DNA of 64,000 nt from NCBI GenBank assembly GCA_963699345.1, contig CAVOTL010000005.1, positions 248,001-312,000 on the forward strand, read 5' to 3'. Every line of letters begins with the position of its first letter. Position 1 is the stretch's first letter. The notes beneath the pieces are model-generated. The model ran no database searches. It had not been told where the DNA came from and saw only the letters and a program-made list of their open reading frames with translations. Of the stretch, positions 36,782-45,229 are shown piece after piece. Made by a program: the position numbers and the translations under genes. The DNA is from Bog-756 sp963699345 (lineage in GTDB: Bacteria; Actinomycetota; Acidimicrobiia; Acidimicrobiales; RAAP-2).

Positions 36782-38320
36782 GTGCGTGGCCCAGGGGTCA
36801 AGGTCGGCGCTGAAGACGCCGATACGTGCACCGTGAGGTTCGATCTCGAACATCCCACGTCGCGTCAGCTGCGCGACGGCGTCACCTGCGGGCTCATCGC
36901 CGAGTCGATGATGGTCCCGGTCCTTCTGACCGTCACGTTCGTCGACCACGGACAGGTGCGGTGGGGCTACATGGTCGGGGCCGTGGCCTGCATCGTGGCG
37001 TCGATCCTCTACCAGACGGTGTTCAGCCTGACCACCCGCGGCACGGCCAGCGTGCAGTCCCAGGCCAACTCGTGGTTCATCATCGCCTGCCTGGCCATGG
37101 CCGGGCTGGCCTGCATCGAGCTCTCGACCGCCAGTCCGGCCGCGCTCTACACCCCGGCCATGCTGGTGGGCGTCATCTTCGTGGCCATCGTGGGCGACCG
37201 GCGCATGCAGCTCGTCATCGACATCTTCGCGCTGGCGCTCATCGCGCTCATCGGCTGGGTCCAGGGACTGCGCGGCGCCGAGTTCGCGGTGTCCATCGTC
37301 GTGTACGCCTCGACGATCGCCGTGCTCAACTACATCTGCGCCCGGACGGTGGGCTCGCTCAGCGGGCAGATCAATTTCTCGCAGGCGCTCGACTCGCTCA
37401 ACGAGTGCTTCGACGACGTGGGGATGGACCTGGCCGGTTCGACGGCCGACACCTTCGCGGAGATCTTCTCCCGCGGACTGCCCTACGTGGCCTGCATCCT
37501 GCCGGCCGACCGGGTCGCCGTGTTCTCGAGGTCGGGCTCGCTCGAGCGGTTCACCCTCCTCGCCTCGTGGCCGGACCTCACCGAGGACTGCAGTGACCTG
37601 GCCCGGCTCCCCGCGGTGGCCACGGTGCTGGCCCACAACACCGTCCAGCTCGATCCGCACTACTGCGTGCTCCCGGTGGGATACGCCTCCGACGGCGAGT
37701 TGGTGATGGTCATCGAGCGCAGCCGGCCCCAGTCCGGTGCCGATCTCCGGTCCGGCGAGGCCGCCGACCTGCTGGGGGCCGCTTTCCTGCGGGTGACGAG
37801 CCGGGCCAACTTCGTCAACGGCCTCCACACCGAGAGCCGCACCGATCCGCTCACCGGCCTCGCCAACCGGCGCAGCCTCATGGAGCGCATCGAGATGGAG
37901 ATGTCGCACGCCCTCCGCGCCGAGACCCCACTGACGCTGGCCATGATCGACCTCGACCACTTCAAGGAGTTCAACGACCGCTACGGCCATGTGGCGGGCG
38001 ACACCGTGCTCCGCTCCGTGGCCGCCATGATGGTCTCCAATACCCGCGACCAGGACATGGTGTCGCGCTACGGCGGTGAGGAGTTCTGCCTGGTGCTGCC
38101 CGACACCGATCTGCTGGGCGGACACCACCTGCTCGACCAGCTGCGGGCAGGCGGACGGGACTCCACCACCAATCTCGGCGTGACGCTGTCGGCCGGCCTG
38201 ACCAGCTGGGACGGCATCGAGGACCCCGTGTCGTTCATCAACCGGGCGGACCAGGCGCTCTACCGGGCCAAGAACTCCGGCCGCGACCGCGTCGTGTCCA
38301 TCGCCGCCTTCACCGAGTGA
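36782..38320 (+). CDS. Membrane-bound diguanylate cyclase (GGDEF)
   Basis: 512 residues if the GTG at 36782 is used; a GTG at 36833 is an alternative. About six transmembrane segments (residues 35-205) form an integral sensor, a linker resembling a GAF-like region (about 215-350) follows, then a GGDEF domain with DPLTGLANRRSLMERIE, DLDHFKEFNDRYGH and the active-site RYGGEEFCLVLP (about 428-439). The intact GGEEF predicts synthesis of c-di-GMP. No RxxD inhibitory site is obvious. Confidence 0.9.
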   Translation: MRGPGVKVGAEDADTCTVRFDLEHPTSRQLRDGVTCGLIAESMMVPVLLTVTFVDHGQVRWGYMVGAVACIVASILYQTVFSLTTRGTASVQSQANSWFIIACLAMAGLACIELSTASPAALYTPAMLVGVIFVAIVGDRRMQLVIDIFALALIALIGWVQGLRGAEFAVSIVVYASTIAVLNYICARTVGSLSGQINFSQALDSLNECFDDVGMDLAGSTADTFAEIFSRGLPYVACILPADRVAVFSRSGSLERFTLLASWPDLTEDCSDLARLPAVATVLAHNTVQLDPHYCVLPVGYASDGELVMVIERSRPQSGADLRSGEAADLLGAAFLRVTSRANFVNGLHTESRTDPLTGLANRRSLMERIEMEMSHALRAETPLTLAMIDLDHFKEFNDRYGHVAGDTVLRSVAAMMVSNTRDQDMVSRYGGEEFCLVLPDTDLLGGHHLLDQLRAGGRDSTTNLGVTLSAGLTSWDGIEDPVSFINRADQALYRAKNSGRDRVVSIAAFTE

Positions 38321-38332
38321 CGCCGGCCGCCG

Positions 38333-38500
38333 TCACTCGGCGGCGGCCAGCACCAGGTAGACGTTGTCGTCGACGGCGAACGAGTTCACGAGCGTGAACC
38401 CCTGGGCCGCCAGGGCGTCCAGTTCGCCCTCGAGCTCGACCCGACGCTCGGCCACCACCAGACGACCTCCGTGCACCCGCAGCACCTTGTGCCTCGTCAT
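38333..38500 (-). CDS. Small DUF4177-like protein
   Basis: 55 residues. The ATG overlaps the stop of the PIG-L gene (ATGA), with AAGGAG in the end of that gene. VELEGELDALAAQGFTLVNS and NVYLVLA resemble small DUF4177-type proteins (helix then beta strand). Function unknown; coupling suggests co-expression with the deacetylase. Confidence 0.6.
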   Translation of the reverse strand: MTRHKVLRVHGGRLVVAERRVELEGELDALAAQGFTLVNSFAVDDNVYLVLAAAE

Positions 38501-39345
38501 CGCTGCGCTCCTTCGACGTCCGAACCGCCTCCGAGGACGTGACCCGTGGCATCGAGCACCAGTCCCGGCTCCCGCACCCCGTCTCCCAGTCCGACGGGCT
38601 CGGGACGCACCCGCACGTACCACTCCTGCCCCCAGACGGTGGCGAAGACGTCGTCCGGCATGGCCAGGAAGAAGCTGTCCTCGGCGATCTGGCTGGCGTG
38701 GGCCCGCATGGCCTGTCGCTTGGCGTCGACCCACGGCCCCACACCGACCTGCGTGGTGATCCGCGTCCCCGGCTCCCCCATGGTGTCCGCGCCCTCCATC
38801 TCCTCGGCCGGCAGCAGTCCCGATTCGGTCGCCTGGGTACGCAACTCGATCATGAAGTCGCGGTCCATCGTCGCCATGTAGACGACCGGGGTCCCGGCCA
38901 GGTCGGCGGCGGCCATGCCGACCCGGTGCACCTGGACGTGGTCGGGATGGCCGTACCCGCCGTGCTCGTCGTAGGTCACGAGGACATCGGACCCCTCCTC
39001 GGCCAACAGGCCGGCCAGTCGACGGGCCGCCTCGTCGACATCGGTGGTGGCGAAGCAGCCCGGCCGGGACGCGCTCTCCTCGCCCTCCATGCCGGAGTCC
39101 TCGTACCCGAGGAACACCTGGCGTTGGGCGCCGAGGATGCGGGCCGCATCGGCCACCTCGACGGCCCGGCGTTCGGCCAGCGTCTCGTCGGGTCCCAGGA
39201 GACCGTCGGGGACCTCCCCGAGTTCGCCACCGGTGGCGGTCACCAGGACGACGCGATGGCCCTGGTCGGCGAGCGAGGCCATGGTGCCCCCGGTGGCGAT
39301 GGCCTCGTCGTCGGGATGGGCGTGGAAGAAGGTGACCGTGGCCAT
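38497..39345 (-). CDS. PIG-L family zinc deacetylase, MshB/Mca-like
   Basis: 282 residues. HAHPDDEAIATGG at 8-20 and HGGYGHPDHVQVHR hold the zinc ligands of the LmbE/PIG-L fold. It is closest in layout to MshB (GlcNAc-inositol deacetylase of mycothiol synthesis) and Mca, but a second, clearer Mca lies at 48961. ATG with TAGGGT 6 nt upstream (leaderless). Confidence 0.87.
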   Translation of the reverse strand: MATVTFFHAHPDDEAIATGGTMASLADQGHRVVLVTATGGELGEVPDGLLGPDETLAERRAVEVADAARILGAQRQVFLGYEDSGMEGEESASRPGCFATTDVDEAARRLAGLLAEEGSDVLVTYDEHGGYGHPDHVQVHRVGMAAADLAGTPVVYMATMDRDFMIELRTQATESGLLPAEEMEGADTMGEPGTRITTQVGVGPWVDAKRQAMRAHASQIAEDSFFLAMPDDVFATVWGQEWYVRVRPEPVGLGDGVREPGLVLDATGHVLGGGSDVEGAQR

Positions 39346-39351
39346 GGGCCG

Positions 39352-39357
39352 ACCCTA
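39352..39357 (-). promoter_or_regulatory. TAGGGT -10 box, leaderless start
   Basis: Read leftward, 6 nt before the ATG at 39345. Confidence 0.4.
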
Positions 39358-39365
39358 GCGGCCGG

Positions 39366-39704
39366 TCATCCGAGGGGGAGTCGGGGTTCCTCGGCCAGGG
39401 AGAGCTGCCCGACCGTGGCCCGGGCCGAGGACCGGCGCCGGGCGGAGGCGGCGAAGATGCGTTCGGGCCCGAACGAGCGGATGGTCCGGTCGCCCGGGCG
39501 ACCGCCCACCACCTCGACGCACTCGGTGCCGTTGTGGGTGTTGACGACATGGGCCCGGAACTCCCAGGTGGCACCCCGCATGGAGATCCCCGCCACCACC
39601 ACCGGATCGCCGGCGCGCAGGCCGTTCCACGCCTCGGCGCGGACCAGGTGCTCCGAGGCCGCGAGGGCCGCCTTCTTCGCCCCGGACCGGGCGGACCGGC
39701 TCAG
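39366..39704 (-). CDS. Uncharacterised protein, possible non-standard start
   Basis: About 112 residues. The frame looks coding: KKAALAASEHLVRAEAW, AGDPVVVAGISMRGATWEF and VEVVGGRPGDRTIRSF form a likely small beta-barrel. No ATG, GTG or TTG begins the conserved region; the only candidate is a CTG overlapping the DedA stop (CTGA at 39704-39701). Either this CTG is used, or a single-base error hides the true start. Function unknown. Confidence 0.45.
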   Translation of the reverse strand: MSRSARSGAKKAALAASEHLVRAEAWNGLRAGDPVVVAGISMRGATWEFRAHVVNTHNGTECVEVVGGRPGDRTIRSFGPERIFAASARRRSSARATVGQLSLAEEPRLPLG

Positions 39705-40333
39705 CGTCGTTCCTCTCGCAGGGTGCGGTAGCGGTGCCAGAACCCGAAGGCCACCGCGATCACCGCCAGCACGGCGATCACGTAGCCGGCATCGCTGAAC
39801 TTCTTCTGCACCTCGTCGTAGCTCGAACCGAGCGAGTCGCCGAGCAGGGCCAGGGCCGTGCACCAGATGGCGCAGCCGATCAGCGAGAAGAGCACGAACT
39901 TGGCGATCGCCATCTCGGCGAGTCCGGCGGCGAAGGACACGAACGACCGGAGCAGCGGGATGAACCGTCCGAAGAGCACCAGGGGGTCGCCGTGCCGGTC
40001 GAACCACGCCTCGGCCCGGTCCAGGTCCTTGTGGGTGAGGAGTACGTACTTGCCGAACCGGTCGACGAGGGGCCGACCGCCGTAGTAGCCGATGAGGTAG
40101 CCCGCCAGCGACCCGAGCAGCTCGCCCACCACGGCGACCACGATGACCGCCACCAGCGAGAGGTGGAACACCTCCGACGAGGTCGAACCGTTCACGATCT
40201 TGTGCACCTCGCCGCTGGCCAGGGCGCCGCCGCCGATCACGGCCAGCTCCGAGCCCACCGGCAGCCCCATCGCCGAGATGAAGCTCAGCACGAAGATGGC
40301 GATGTAGCTGTAGTGGTAGAGGAAGTTCTCCAT
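39701..40333 (-). CDS. DedA-family membrane protein
   Basis: 210 residues with about five hydrophobic segments. GLPVGSELAVIGGGALASG, the segment GYLIGYYGGRPLVDRFGK, and the DedA signature FGRFIPLLRSFVSFAAG are seen. DedA proteins are proposed lipid scramblases/flippases of the inner membrane. ATG at 40333. Confidence 0.9.
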   Translation of the reverse strand: MENFLYHYSYIAIFVLSFISAMGLPVGSELAVIGGGALASGEVHKIVNGSTSSEVFHLSLVAVIVVAVVGELLGSLAGYLIGYYGGRPLVDRFGKYVLLTHKDLDRAEAWFDRHGDPLVLFGRFIPLLRSFVSFAAGLAEMAIAKFVLFSLIGCAIWCTALALLGDSLGSSYDEVQKKFSDAGYVIAVLAVIAVAFGFWHRYRTLREERR

Positions 40334-40414
40334 AGGTGCCCATTGTCTAGTCCGTGGCCACCCCACCCCGGTACGACCGGGAGCGGCCCGTGACCGGTCC
40401 GCTTCCCCGACGAC

Positions 40415-40420
40415 TACCGT
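40415..40420 (+). promoter_or_regulatory. TACCGT -10 box, leaderless start
   Basis: 6 nt before the GTG at 40427. Confidence 0.4.
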
Positions 40421-40426
40421 CGGCCC

Positions 40427-41332
40427 GTGTCCCCCGAGCCTCCGCACACGTCCACCCCCTCCCTCACCTGCACCACCCCGGACGGCGTGGAGTTGGCCGT
40501 CTACGACTTCGGCGGGACCGGACCCGACCTCTTGTTGGTGCACGCCACCGGCTTCTGTGCCGGGGTTCTGCTACCCCTCGCCACCGCCCTGGCGGGCCGG
40601 TTCCGCTGCCACGCCCTCGACTTGCGGGGCCACGGGCGTTCAGGACGTCCCTCCGACGGCGACTACGCCTGGTCCGGCTTCGCCACCGACGTGCTGACCG
40701 TCGCCGACCGGTTCGGGCTCGACCGCCCGCTCGGGTTCGGCCACTCGTGCGGCGGCGCCTCCCTCCTCCTGGCCGAACAGGCGCGGCCGGGCACCTTCGC
40801 CGGCCTCTTCCTGTTCGAGCCGGTGGTGCTCCCCGACCAGGACCCGTCCTTCCCGGTGGAGAAGAATCCGCTCTCGCGCGGGGCGCGGCGGCGCCGCGAG
40901 ACGTTCCCGGCGGCGGAGGAGGCGTTCGTCAACTTCTCCTCCAAACCCCCCTTCGACGGCCTCGACCCCGACGTCCTGGTGCGCTACGTGGAGGACGGCT
41001 TCGAGGTGGTCCCGGCCATGGACGGGGGCGACGGTTCGACGGTCCGGCTCCGGTGCCGGCGCGAGGACGAGGCGACCGTCTACGAGACGGGATTCGGACA
41101 CGGCGCCTTCTACCGCCTGGGCGAGGTCCACTGCCCCACCACGCTCGCCTACGGCGAGCAGACCGACGCGTTCGGGCCGTCGTTCCTCGAGGCGGACGCC
41201 GCCCGGATGCCCCACGCCACCGTCGAGTCGTACCCCGGGGTCGGGCACTTCGGTCCCCTCGAACGCCCCGGCGAGGTGGCGGCGGGCGTGGCCCGGGCCC
41301 TGGGCGCCCACGGCGTCGCACCCCCGTCGTAG
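40427..41332 (+). CDS. Alpha/beta hydrolase
   Basis: 301 residues, GTG start with a leaderless -10 box. LLLVHATGFCAGVLLPLA, LDLRGHGRSGRP and the nucleophile elbow GFGHSCGGASLL (Ser), with the His in PGVGHFGPLERP. It resembles general 2-hydroxymuconate hydrolase/esterase types. The stop overlaps the TAGTCT box of the next gene. Confidence 0.87.
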   Translation: MSPEPPHTSTPSLTCTTPDGVELAVYDFGGTGPDLLLVHATGFCAGVLLPLATALAGRFRCHALDLRGHGRSGRPSDGDYAWSGFATDVLTVADRFGLDRPLGFGHSCGGASLLLAEQARPGTFAGLFLFEPVVLPDQDPSFPVEKNPLSRGARRRRETFPAAEEAFVNFSSKPPFDGLDPDVLVRYVEDGFEVVPAMDGGDGSTVRLRCRREDEATVYETGFGHGAFYRLGEVHCPTTLAYGEQTDAFGPSFLEADAARMPHATVESYPGVGHFGPLERPGEVAAGVARALGAHGVAPPS

Positions 41333-41335
41333 TCT
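41330..41335 (+). promoter_or_regulatory. TAGTCT -10 box, leaderless start
   Basis: 6 nt before the GTG at 41342; it includes the stop codon of the upstream hydrolase. Confidence 0.35.
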
Positions 41336-41341
41336 CTGGCG

Positions 41342-42160
41342 GTGTCCTTCGAGCCCCCCCGGTCGCTGTCACCGTCGAAGGTGACGTCGTTCCGCGACTG
41401 CGCCCTCGCCTTCCGGTTCACCGCCATCGAACGGCTGCCCGACCCGGCCACCGTCTGGACGGTCAAGGGGACCCTCGTCCACACCGCCCTCGAAGGGCTG
41501 TTCTGGAACCATCCCCGGGGTGGCCGCAGCCCGGAAGCCGCCGCCACCGAACTCCATGCCGCCTGGGCCACCCTGCAGGACGACCCCGACTTCGTCTCCC
41601 TGGAACTCGATCCGGACACCGCGTCCGCCTTCCTGGCCGATGCCGAGCACCTCGTGGCCAACTACTTCGAGCTGGAGGACCCCGACGAGGTCACTCCCGT
41701 CGGCATCGAACTGACGCTGGAGGCCCGGCTCGGAGACGTCCGGCTCCGGGGCATCCTGGACCGCCTCGACCTCACCCCCGAGGGCGAGCTGGTGGTGATC
41801 GACTACAAGACGGGGCGCGCTCCGTCGGACGCCTACCTGCAGTCGAAGCTGATCGGTGTGCAGACCTACGCCCTGCTCTGCCAGGAGGTCCTCGGCCGCC
41901 GGCCCGTCGAGGTCCGCCTGCTCCACCTGAAGGAACCCACCATGATCATCGCCGAGCCGACCGAGCAGGGCCTGCGCGGGCAGCGGACCAAGACCCTGGC
42001 GGTCTGGTCCGCCATCGAGCGGGCCTGCCGGGACGAGGACTTCCGACCCCGGACGGGGCCGCTGTGCCGGTTCTGCCGCTTCCGCGACTTCTGCCCGGCG
42101 TACGGCGGCGACCCGTCACTGGCCGCGGCCACCCTCGGCGAGGGGGCGGTGTCCCGGTGA
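41342..42160 (+). CDS. RecB-family PD-(D/E)XK nuclease with Fe-S cysteines
   Basis: 272 residues. SLSPSKVTSFRDCALAFRF and VKGTLVHTALEGL at the N-terminus, the nuclease core GILDRLDL...LVVIDYKTGRAP (Asp and Asp-x-Lys), QTYALLCQE, and the C-terminal CRFCRFRDFCPAYGG. With the N-terminal Cys these can bind a 4Fe-4S cluster, as in Cas4/AddB nucleases. No cas genes are nearby, so a repair role is likely. Its stop overlaps the PAP2 GTG (GTGA). Confidence 0.9.
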   Translation: MSFEPPRSLSPSKVTSFRDCALAFRFTAIERLPDPATVWTVKGTLVHTALEGLFWNHPRGGRSPEAAATELHAAWATLQDDPDFVSLELDPDTASAFLADAEHLVANYFELEDPDEVTPVGIELTLEARLGDVRLRGILDRLDLTPEGELVVIDYKTGRAPSDAYLQSKLIGVQTYALLCQEVLGRRPVEVRLLHLKEPTMIIAEPTEQGLRGQRTKTLAVWSAIERACRDEDFRPRTGPLCRFCRFRDFCPAYGGDPSLAAATLGEGAVSR

Positions 42161-42798
42161 CCGCTCCCGGGGTGCCTGGACCGGACGCGGCGGCCGTGGC
42201 GCACGCGGCGGATGGCGCGTCGGGCGACAGCTCCCCCGACGCCGGCACGGCTCCTCCGGACACCGGGTTCCTGGCCGTGGTGGCCACCGTCGACGACCGG
42301 GTCGATCGCCTGTTCGAACCCCTGCGGGGCGTGCCGGCGGTCGACACCGCGGCCAAGGTCGTCACCGCCCTGGGCGACCACGGCTGGCTGTGGACGGGCG
42401 TGGCGGCCTGGCGGGGCCGCCGTTCCGGGCCGACGCGCCGGGCGGCGGTACGGGCCCTCGGCGTGGCCGGGGTCTCCTCGAGCCTGCTCAACGCCGGCAT
42501 CAAGCGGGTGGTCGACCGGGAACGTCCCGACACCGCCGACCTCCGGCTGTCGGACACCGGCATCCCGGTCCGGGAGCCCCGCACGAGCAGCTTCCCGAGC
42601 GGGCACACGCTGGCCGCGTTCTGTTCGGCCGCCGTGCTCAGCCGTCCCGGCGACCGGAAGGGCAACGCCTTCCTCTACGGCTCGGCGGCGCTGATCGGCG
42701 TGAGTCGCATCCACCTCCGTCACCACCACGCCTCGGACGTGGTGGGCGGCGTGGTCATCGGCACCGCCCTCGGTCTCGTCGTCCGCCGCTTCCGCTGA
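42157..42798 (+). CDS. PAP2-family membrane phosphatase
   Basis: 213 residues, GTG start overlapping the preceding stop. After a disordered Ala/Pro/Asp-rich N-terminus (1-35), the three PAP2 signatures appear: KRVVDRERPD, SFPSGHTL and SRIHLRHHHASDVVGG. Likely a lipid phosphate phosphatase with several membrane helices. Confidence 0.9.
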   Translation: MTAPGVPGPDAAAVAHAADGASGDSSPDAGTAPPDTGFLAVVATVDDRVDRLFEPLRGVPAVDTAAKVVTALGDHGWLWTGVAAWRGRRSGPTRRAAVRALGVAGVSSSLLNAGIKRVVDRERPDTADLRLSDTGIPVREPRTSSFPSGHTLAAFCSAAVLSRPGDRKGNAFLYGSAALIGVSRIHLRHHHASDVVGGVVIGTALGLVVRRFR

Positions 42799-42925
42799 CG
42801 GGCCGCGTCGACGACATGTCGGAGCAGGCACCCCGAGGTGGGGAGCGGGCACCCCGAGATGAAGGGCCCGTCGGGCGCGAGCACCTCCGGGGAATGCATG
42901 GCCGGCCCGGGGGGTTGTCCGCGGT

Positions 42926-43639
42926 ATGAGTGTTCCGCAGACCTTCGCCGTGACCTGGGACTACCGGTGCCCCTTCGCCCGCAACGGGCACGAGCACCTG
43001 CTCGACGGCCTCGAGGCCGGGGCCGAGTGGGACGTGACCTTCATCCCCTACTTCCTGAACCAGGGGATGGGCCTCGAGGGCCAGGACACCTGGGACGACC
43101 CGGACCACCAGGGGGACCTGCTGGCCCTGGAGGCGGCCGTCGTCGTGCGGGACCGGCTCCCCGAGCACTTCCTCGCCGTCCACCGGGCGTTGTTCGACGC
43201 CCGCCACGTCGACGGAGCCGACCTGCGGGACCGCGAGGTGGTGGCTTCGGTTCTGAACGGGGCCGGCGTGGACGCCGACGCCGTGCTCGCCGAGGTGGAT
43301 GCCGGGTGGCCGGCCAAGGTCGTCCGCCAGGAGCACGAGCGCTGCGTGGAGCAGTTAGACGTCTTCGGTGTCCCGACCTTCATCGTGGGTGACGACGCCG
43401 TGTTCGCCCGGCTCATGAACCGGTCCGACGGCGACGGCGCCCTGGCCCGCGACACGATCGACCGGGTGCTGGGTCTGATCGGCGACCATCCCGAGCTCAA
43501 CGAGTTCAAGCACACCCGCCTGTTCGCGCTGAACCGGCGCCGTCACGGCGTGACTACACCCCGACGAGCGCCGCCAGCGTGTCGACCGTGGTCCGCATCT
43601 CGTCCCGGGTCCCGAAAGGGGCGCCACAGAAGTCGGTGA
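42926..43639 (+). CDS. DsbA-like thioredoxin-fold protein, FrnE/Rv2466c-like
   Basis: 237 residues. The active-site region WDYRCPFARNGHEHL has a single Cys followed by Pro-Phe-Ala, and VFGVPTFIVGDDAVF holds the cis-Pro loop. It resembles mycothiol-dependent nitroreductase/2-hydroxychromene isomerase-like DsbA relatives. The last 25 or so residues (after NRRRHG) are Arg/Pro-rich and overlap the convergent LLM gene by 86 bases; the family's C-terminus probably ends near residue 208, so a lost stop or a small sequence error is possible. Confidence 0.82.
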   Translation: MSVPQTFAVTWDYRCPFARNGHEHLLDGLEAGAEWDVTFIPYFLNQGMGLEGQDTWDDPDHQGDLLALEAAVVVRDRLPEHFLAVHRALFDARHVDGADLRDREVVASVLNGAGVDADAVLAEVDAGWPAKVVRQEHERCVEQLDVFGVPTFIVGDDAVFARLMNRSDGDGALARDTIDRVLGLIGDHPELNEFKHTRLFALNRRRHGVTTPRRAPPACRPWSASRPGSRKGRHRSR

Positions 43640-44459
43640 CGCCCATGTCGGCCAGCCGCCTGACCTCGGCGGCCACCTCGGCGGCGGAGCCCACGATGGC
43701 CACGTCTTCGGGCCCTCCCGCCCCCTCGCGATCGAGCATGGCCCGGTAGGACGGCAGGTGGCCGTACACGGCGAAGGCCTCGGCGGCCTTCGCCCGGGCG
43801 GTCGCCGCGTCGTCGGTCACGCACACCGGGAGTCCGACCCCGACCCGGGGCACCGGACGCCCGGCGGCGGCGGCCGCCGCCGTGATGGTCGGCACGATGT
43901 GCGCCTCGACCGTCGTCGGACCCGTCATCCACGTGATCGTCCCCGTCGCCATCCGGCCGGCGATCTCCAGCATCGCCGTGCCGAGGGCGCCCACGAGGAC
44001 GTCGGGTGCCGGAGCGGTGATCTGGAGGGGTCCGAAGGTGGAGGCCCGCACCGTCTCGCCGGCGAAGCTGACCTGCTCGCCCTCCAGGAGCGGCACCAGA
44101 ACCTCCAGGTACTCGCGCATGTGGCGGGCCGGCTTCTCGAACGAGAGTCCGAACACGTTCTCGATCACCAACTGGTGGGACAGGCCGATGCCCAGGGTCA
44201 GTCGGCCGCCACTCGCCGCCTGGACGGTCAGGGCCTGGGCCGCCAGCATCACGGGGTGGCGCGGGTAGGTCGGGACCACGGCGGTGCCGAAGTGGATCGA
44301 CGGCACCTCCCGGGCGGCGGCGGCCAGTACGGTCAGCGTGTCGTAGGCGAAGATCTGGGTCGCCCACGCCACCTCGATGCCGGAGTCGGCCAGGCCGGCC
44401 ACCTCGGACATCACGTCGTCGAAGGGCCTCTCGGTGTCGAACATCGCGCCGATGCGCAT
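43554..44459 (-). CDS. LLM-class F420-dependent oxidoreductase
   Basis: 301 residues. MRIGAMFDTERPFDDVMSEV, IHFGTAVVPTYPRHPVMLA and GGRLTLGIGLSHQLVIENV match the F420-dependent luciferase-like family. Ends MRTTVDTLAALVGV. Substrate unknown. It overlaps the convergent DsbA-like gene and is divergent from purE. Confidence 0.88.
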   Translation of the reverse strand: MRIGAMFDTERPFDDVMSEVAGLADSGIEVAWATQIFAYDTLTVLAAAAREVPSIHFGTAVVPTYPRHPVMLAAQALTVQAASGGRLTLGIGLSHQLVIENVFGLSFEKPARHMREYLEVLVPLLEGEQVSFAGETVRASTFGPLQITAPAPDVLVGALGTAMLEIAGRMATGTITWMTGPTTVEAHIVPTITAAAAAAGRPVPRVGVGLPVCVTDDAATARAKAAEAFAVYGHLPSYRAMLDREGAGGPEDVAIVGSAAEVAAEVRRLADMGVTDFCGAPFGTRDEMRTTVDTLAALVGV

Positions 44460-44613
44460 CCATGCCTCGTTTCGTCCGACCCCGCTCGACGGCTCGACCT
44501 CGGCCCGGCCCGCGGGGTGGGGGGGGCCGGCGCCGCCCCACCGTACCGGGGTGTGCCACCCCGCTCGACACGGTCAACGTGACCGGCGCTCGCCGATCGG
44601 GCAGAATACGCCC

Positions 44614-45108
44614 ATGTCCGTCGCCATCCTCATGGGGAGCTCCTCCGACGCGTCCGTCATGGACGACGCGGTCCAGCTCCTGCGCTCCTTCGATGTCCCG
44701 GTCGAGATCCGGGTCCTGTCGGCCCACCGCACCCCCGACGACACCGTGGCGTTCGCCCGCGGCGCCGCCGGCCGGGGCGTCCAGGTGATGATCGCCGCCG
44801 CCGGTGGTGCCGCCCACCTGGCCGGGGTGGTGGCCGCCACCACCCCGCTGCCGGTGATCGGCGTGCCCATCGCCCTACCCAACCTCCAGGGGCTCGACTC
44901 GCTGCTCGCCATGGTGCAGATGCCGAAGGGGATCCCGGTGGCCACGGTGGCCATCAACGGGGCCCGCAACGCCGCGCTGTTGGCCGTCCGCATCATGGCG
45001 CTCTCCGATCCGCGCCTGGCGTCCGAGCTCGACCGCTACATCGCCAACATGGCCGAGCAGGTGCGGGACATGAACGCCGAGGTCGTCGCCAAGTACGCCC
45101 AGGGCTGA
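44614..45108 (+). CDS. purE: N5-CAIR mutase, class I PurE
   Basis: 164 residues, full length. It converts N5-CAIR to CAIR in purine synthesis. ILMGSSSD, VLSAHRTPDDT, AAGGAAHLAGVVAATTPLPV and GIPVATVAINGARNAALLA are all present. ATG at 44614. purK is not in the window. Confidence 0.96.
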   Translation: MSVAILMGSSSDASVMDDAVQLLRSFDVPVEIRVLSAHRTPDDTVAFARGAAGRGVQVMIAAAGGAAHLAGVVAATTPLPVIGVPIALPNLQGLDSLLAMVQMPKGIPVATVAINGARNAALLAVRIMALSDPRLASELDRYIANMAEQVRDMNAEVVAKYAQG

Positions 45109-45155
45109 CCAGGGGCGCAGGGCTGACCAGGGGACGAGGGGCCGGTCCCCGGCCC

Positions 45156-45183
45156 TGGACATCGGGAGTTCCGGCCTTATACT
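45156..45183 (+). promoter_or_regulatory. Sigma-70-type promoter of the lumazine synthase gene
   Basis: -35 TGGACA (45156-45161), 16-bp spacer, -10 TATACT (45178-45183), leaving a leader of about 40 bases. The palindrome at 45181-45198 overlaps the end of the -10 box and the start site. Confidence 0.55.
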
Positions 45184-45198
45184 AGAACTCGTTCTAGT
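45181..45198. promoter_or_regulatory. KstR-like palindrome ACTAGAAC-TC-GTTCTAGT
   Basis: 8+2+8 inverted repeat. Its core TAGAACTCGTTCTA fits the published KstR consensus TNNAACNNGTTNNA exactly. It overlaps the -10 region of the lumazine synthase promoter, the right place for a repressor. No kstR-like gene is adjacent, so a regulator acting in trans is implied. Confidence 0.7.
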
Positions 45199-45229
45199 TT
45201 GTCGTTCCATCCGAGACCGAGGAGCCCCC

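Noticed and set aside
41342..42160. Cas4-like nuclease as a sign of CRISPR or defence
   Set aside because: It is a stand-alone RecB-type nuclease with Fe-S cysteines; neighbours are a hydrolase and a PAP2 phosphatase, with no defence genes.
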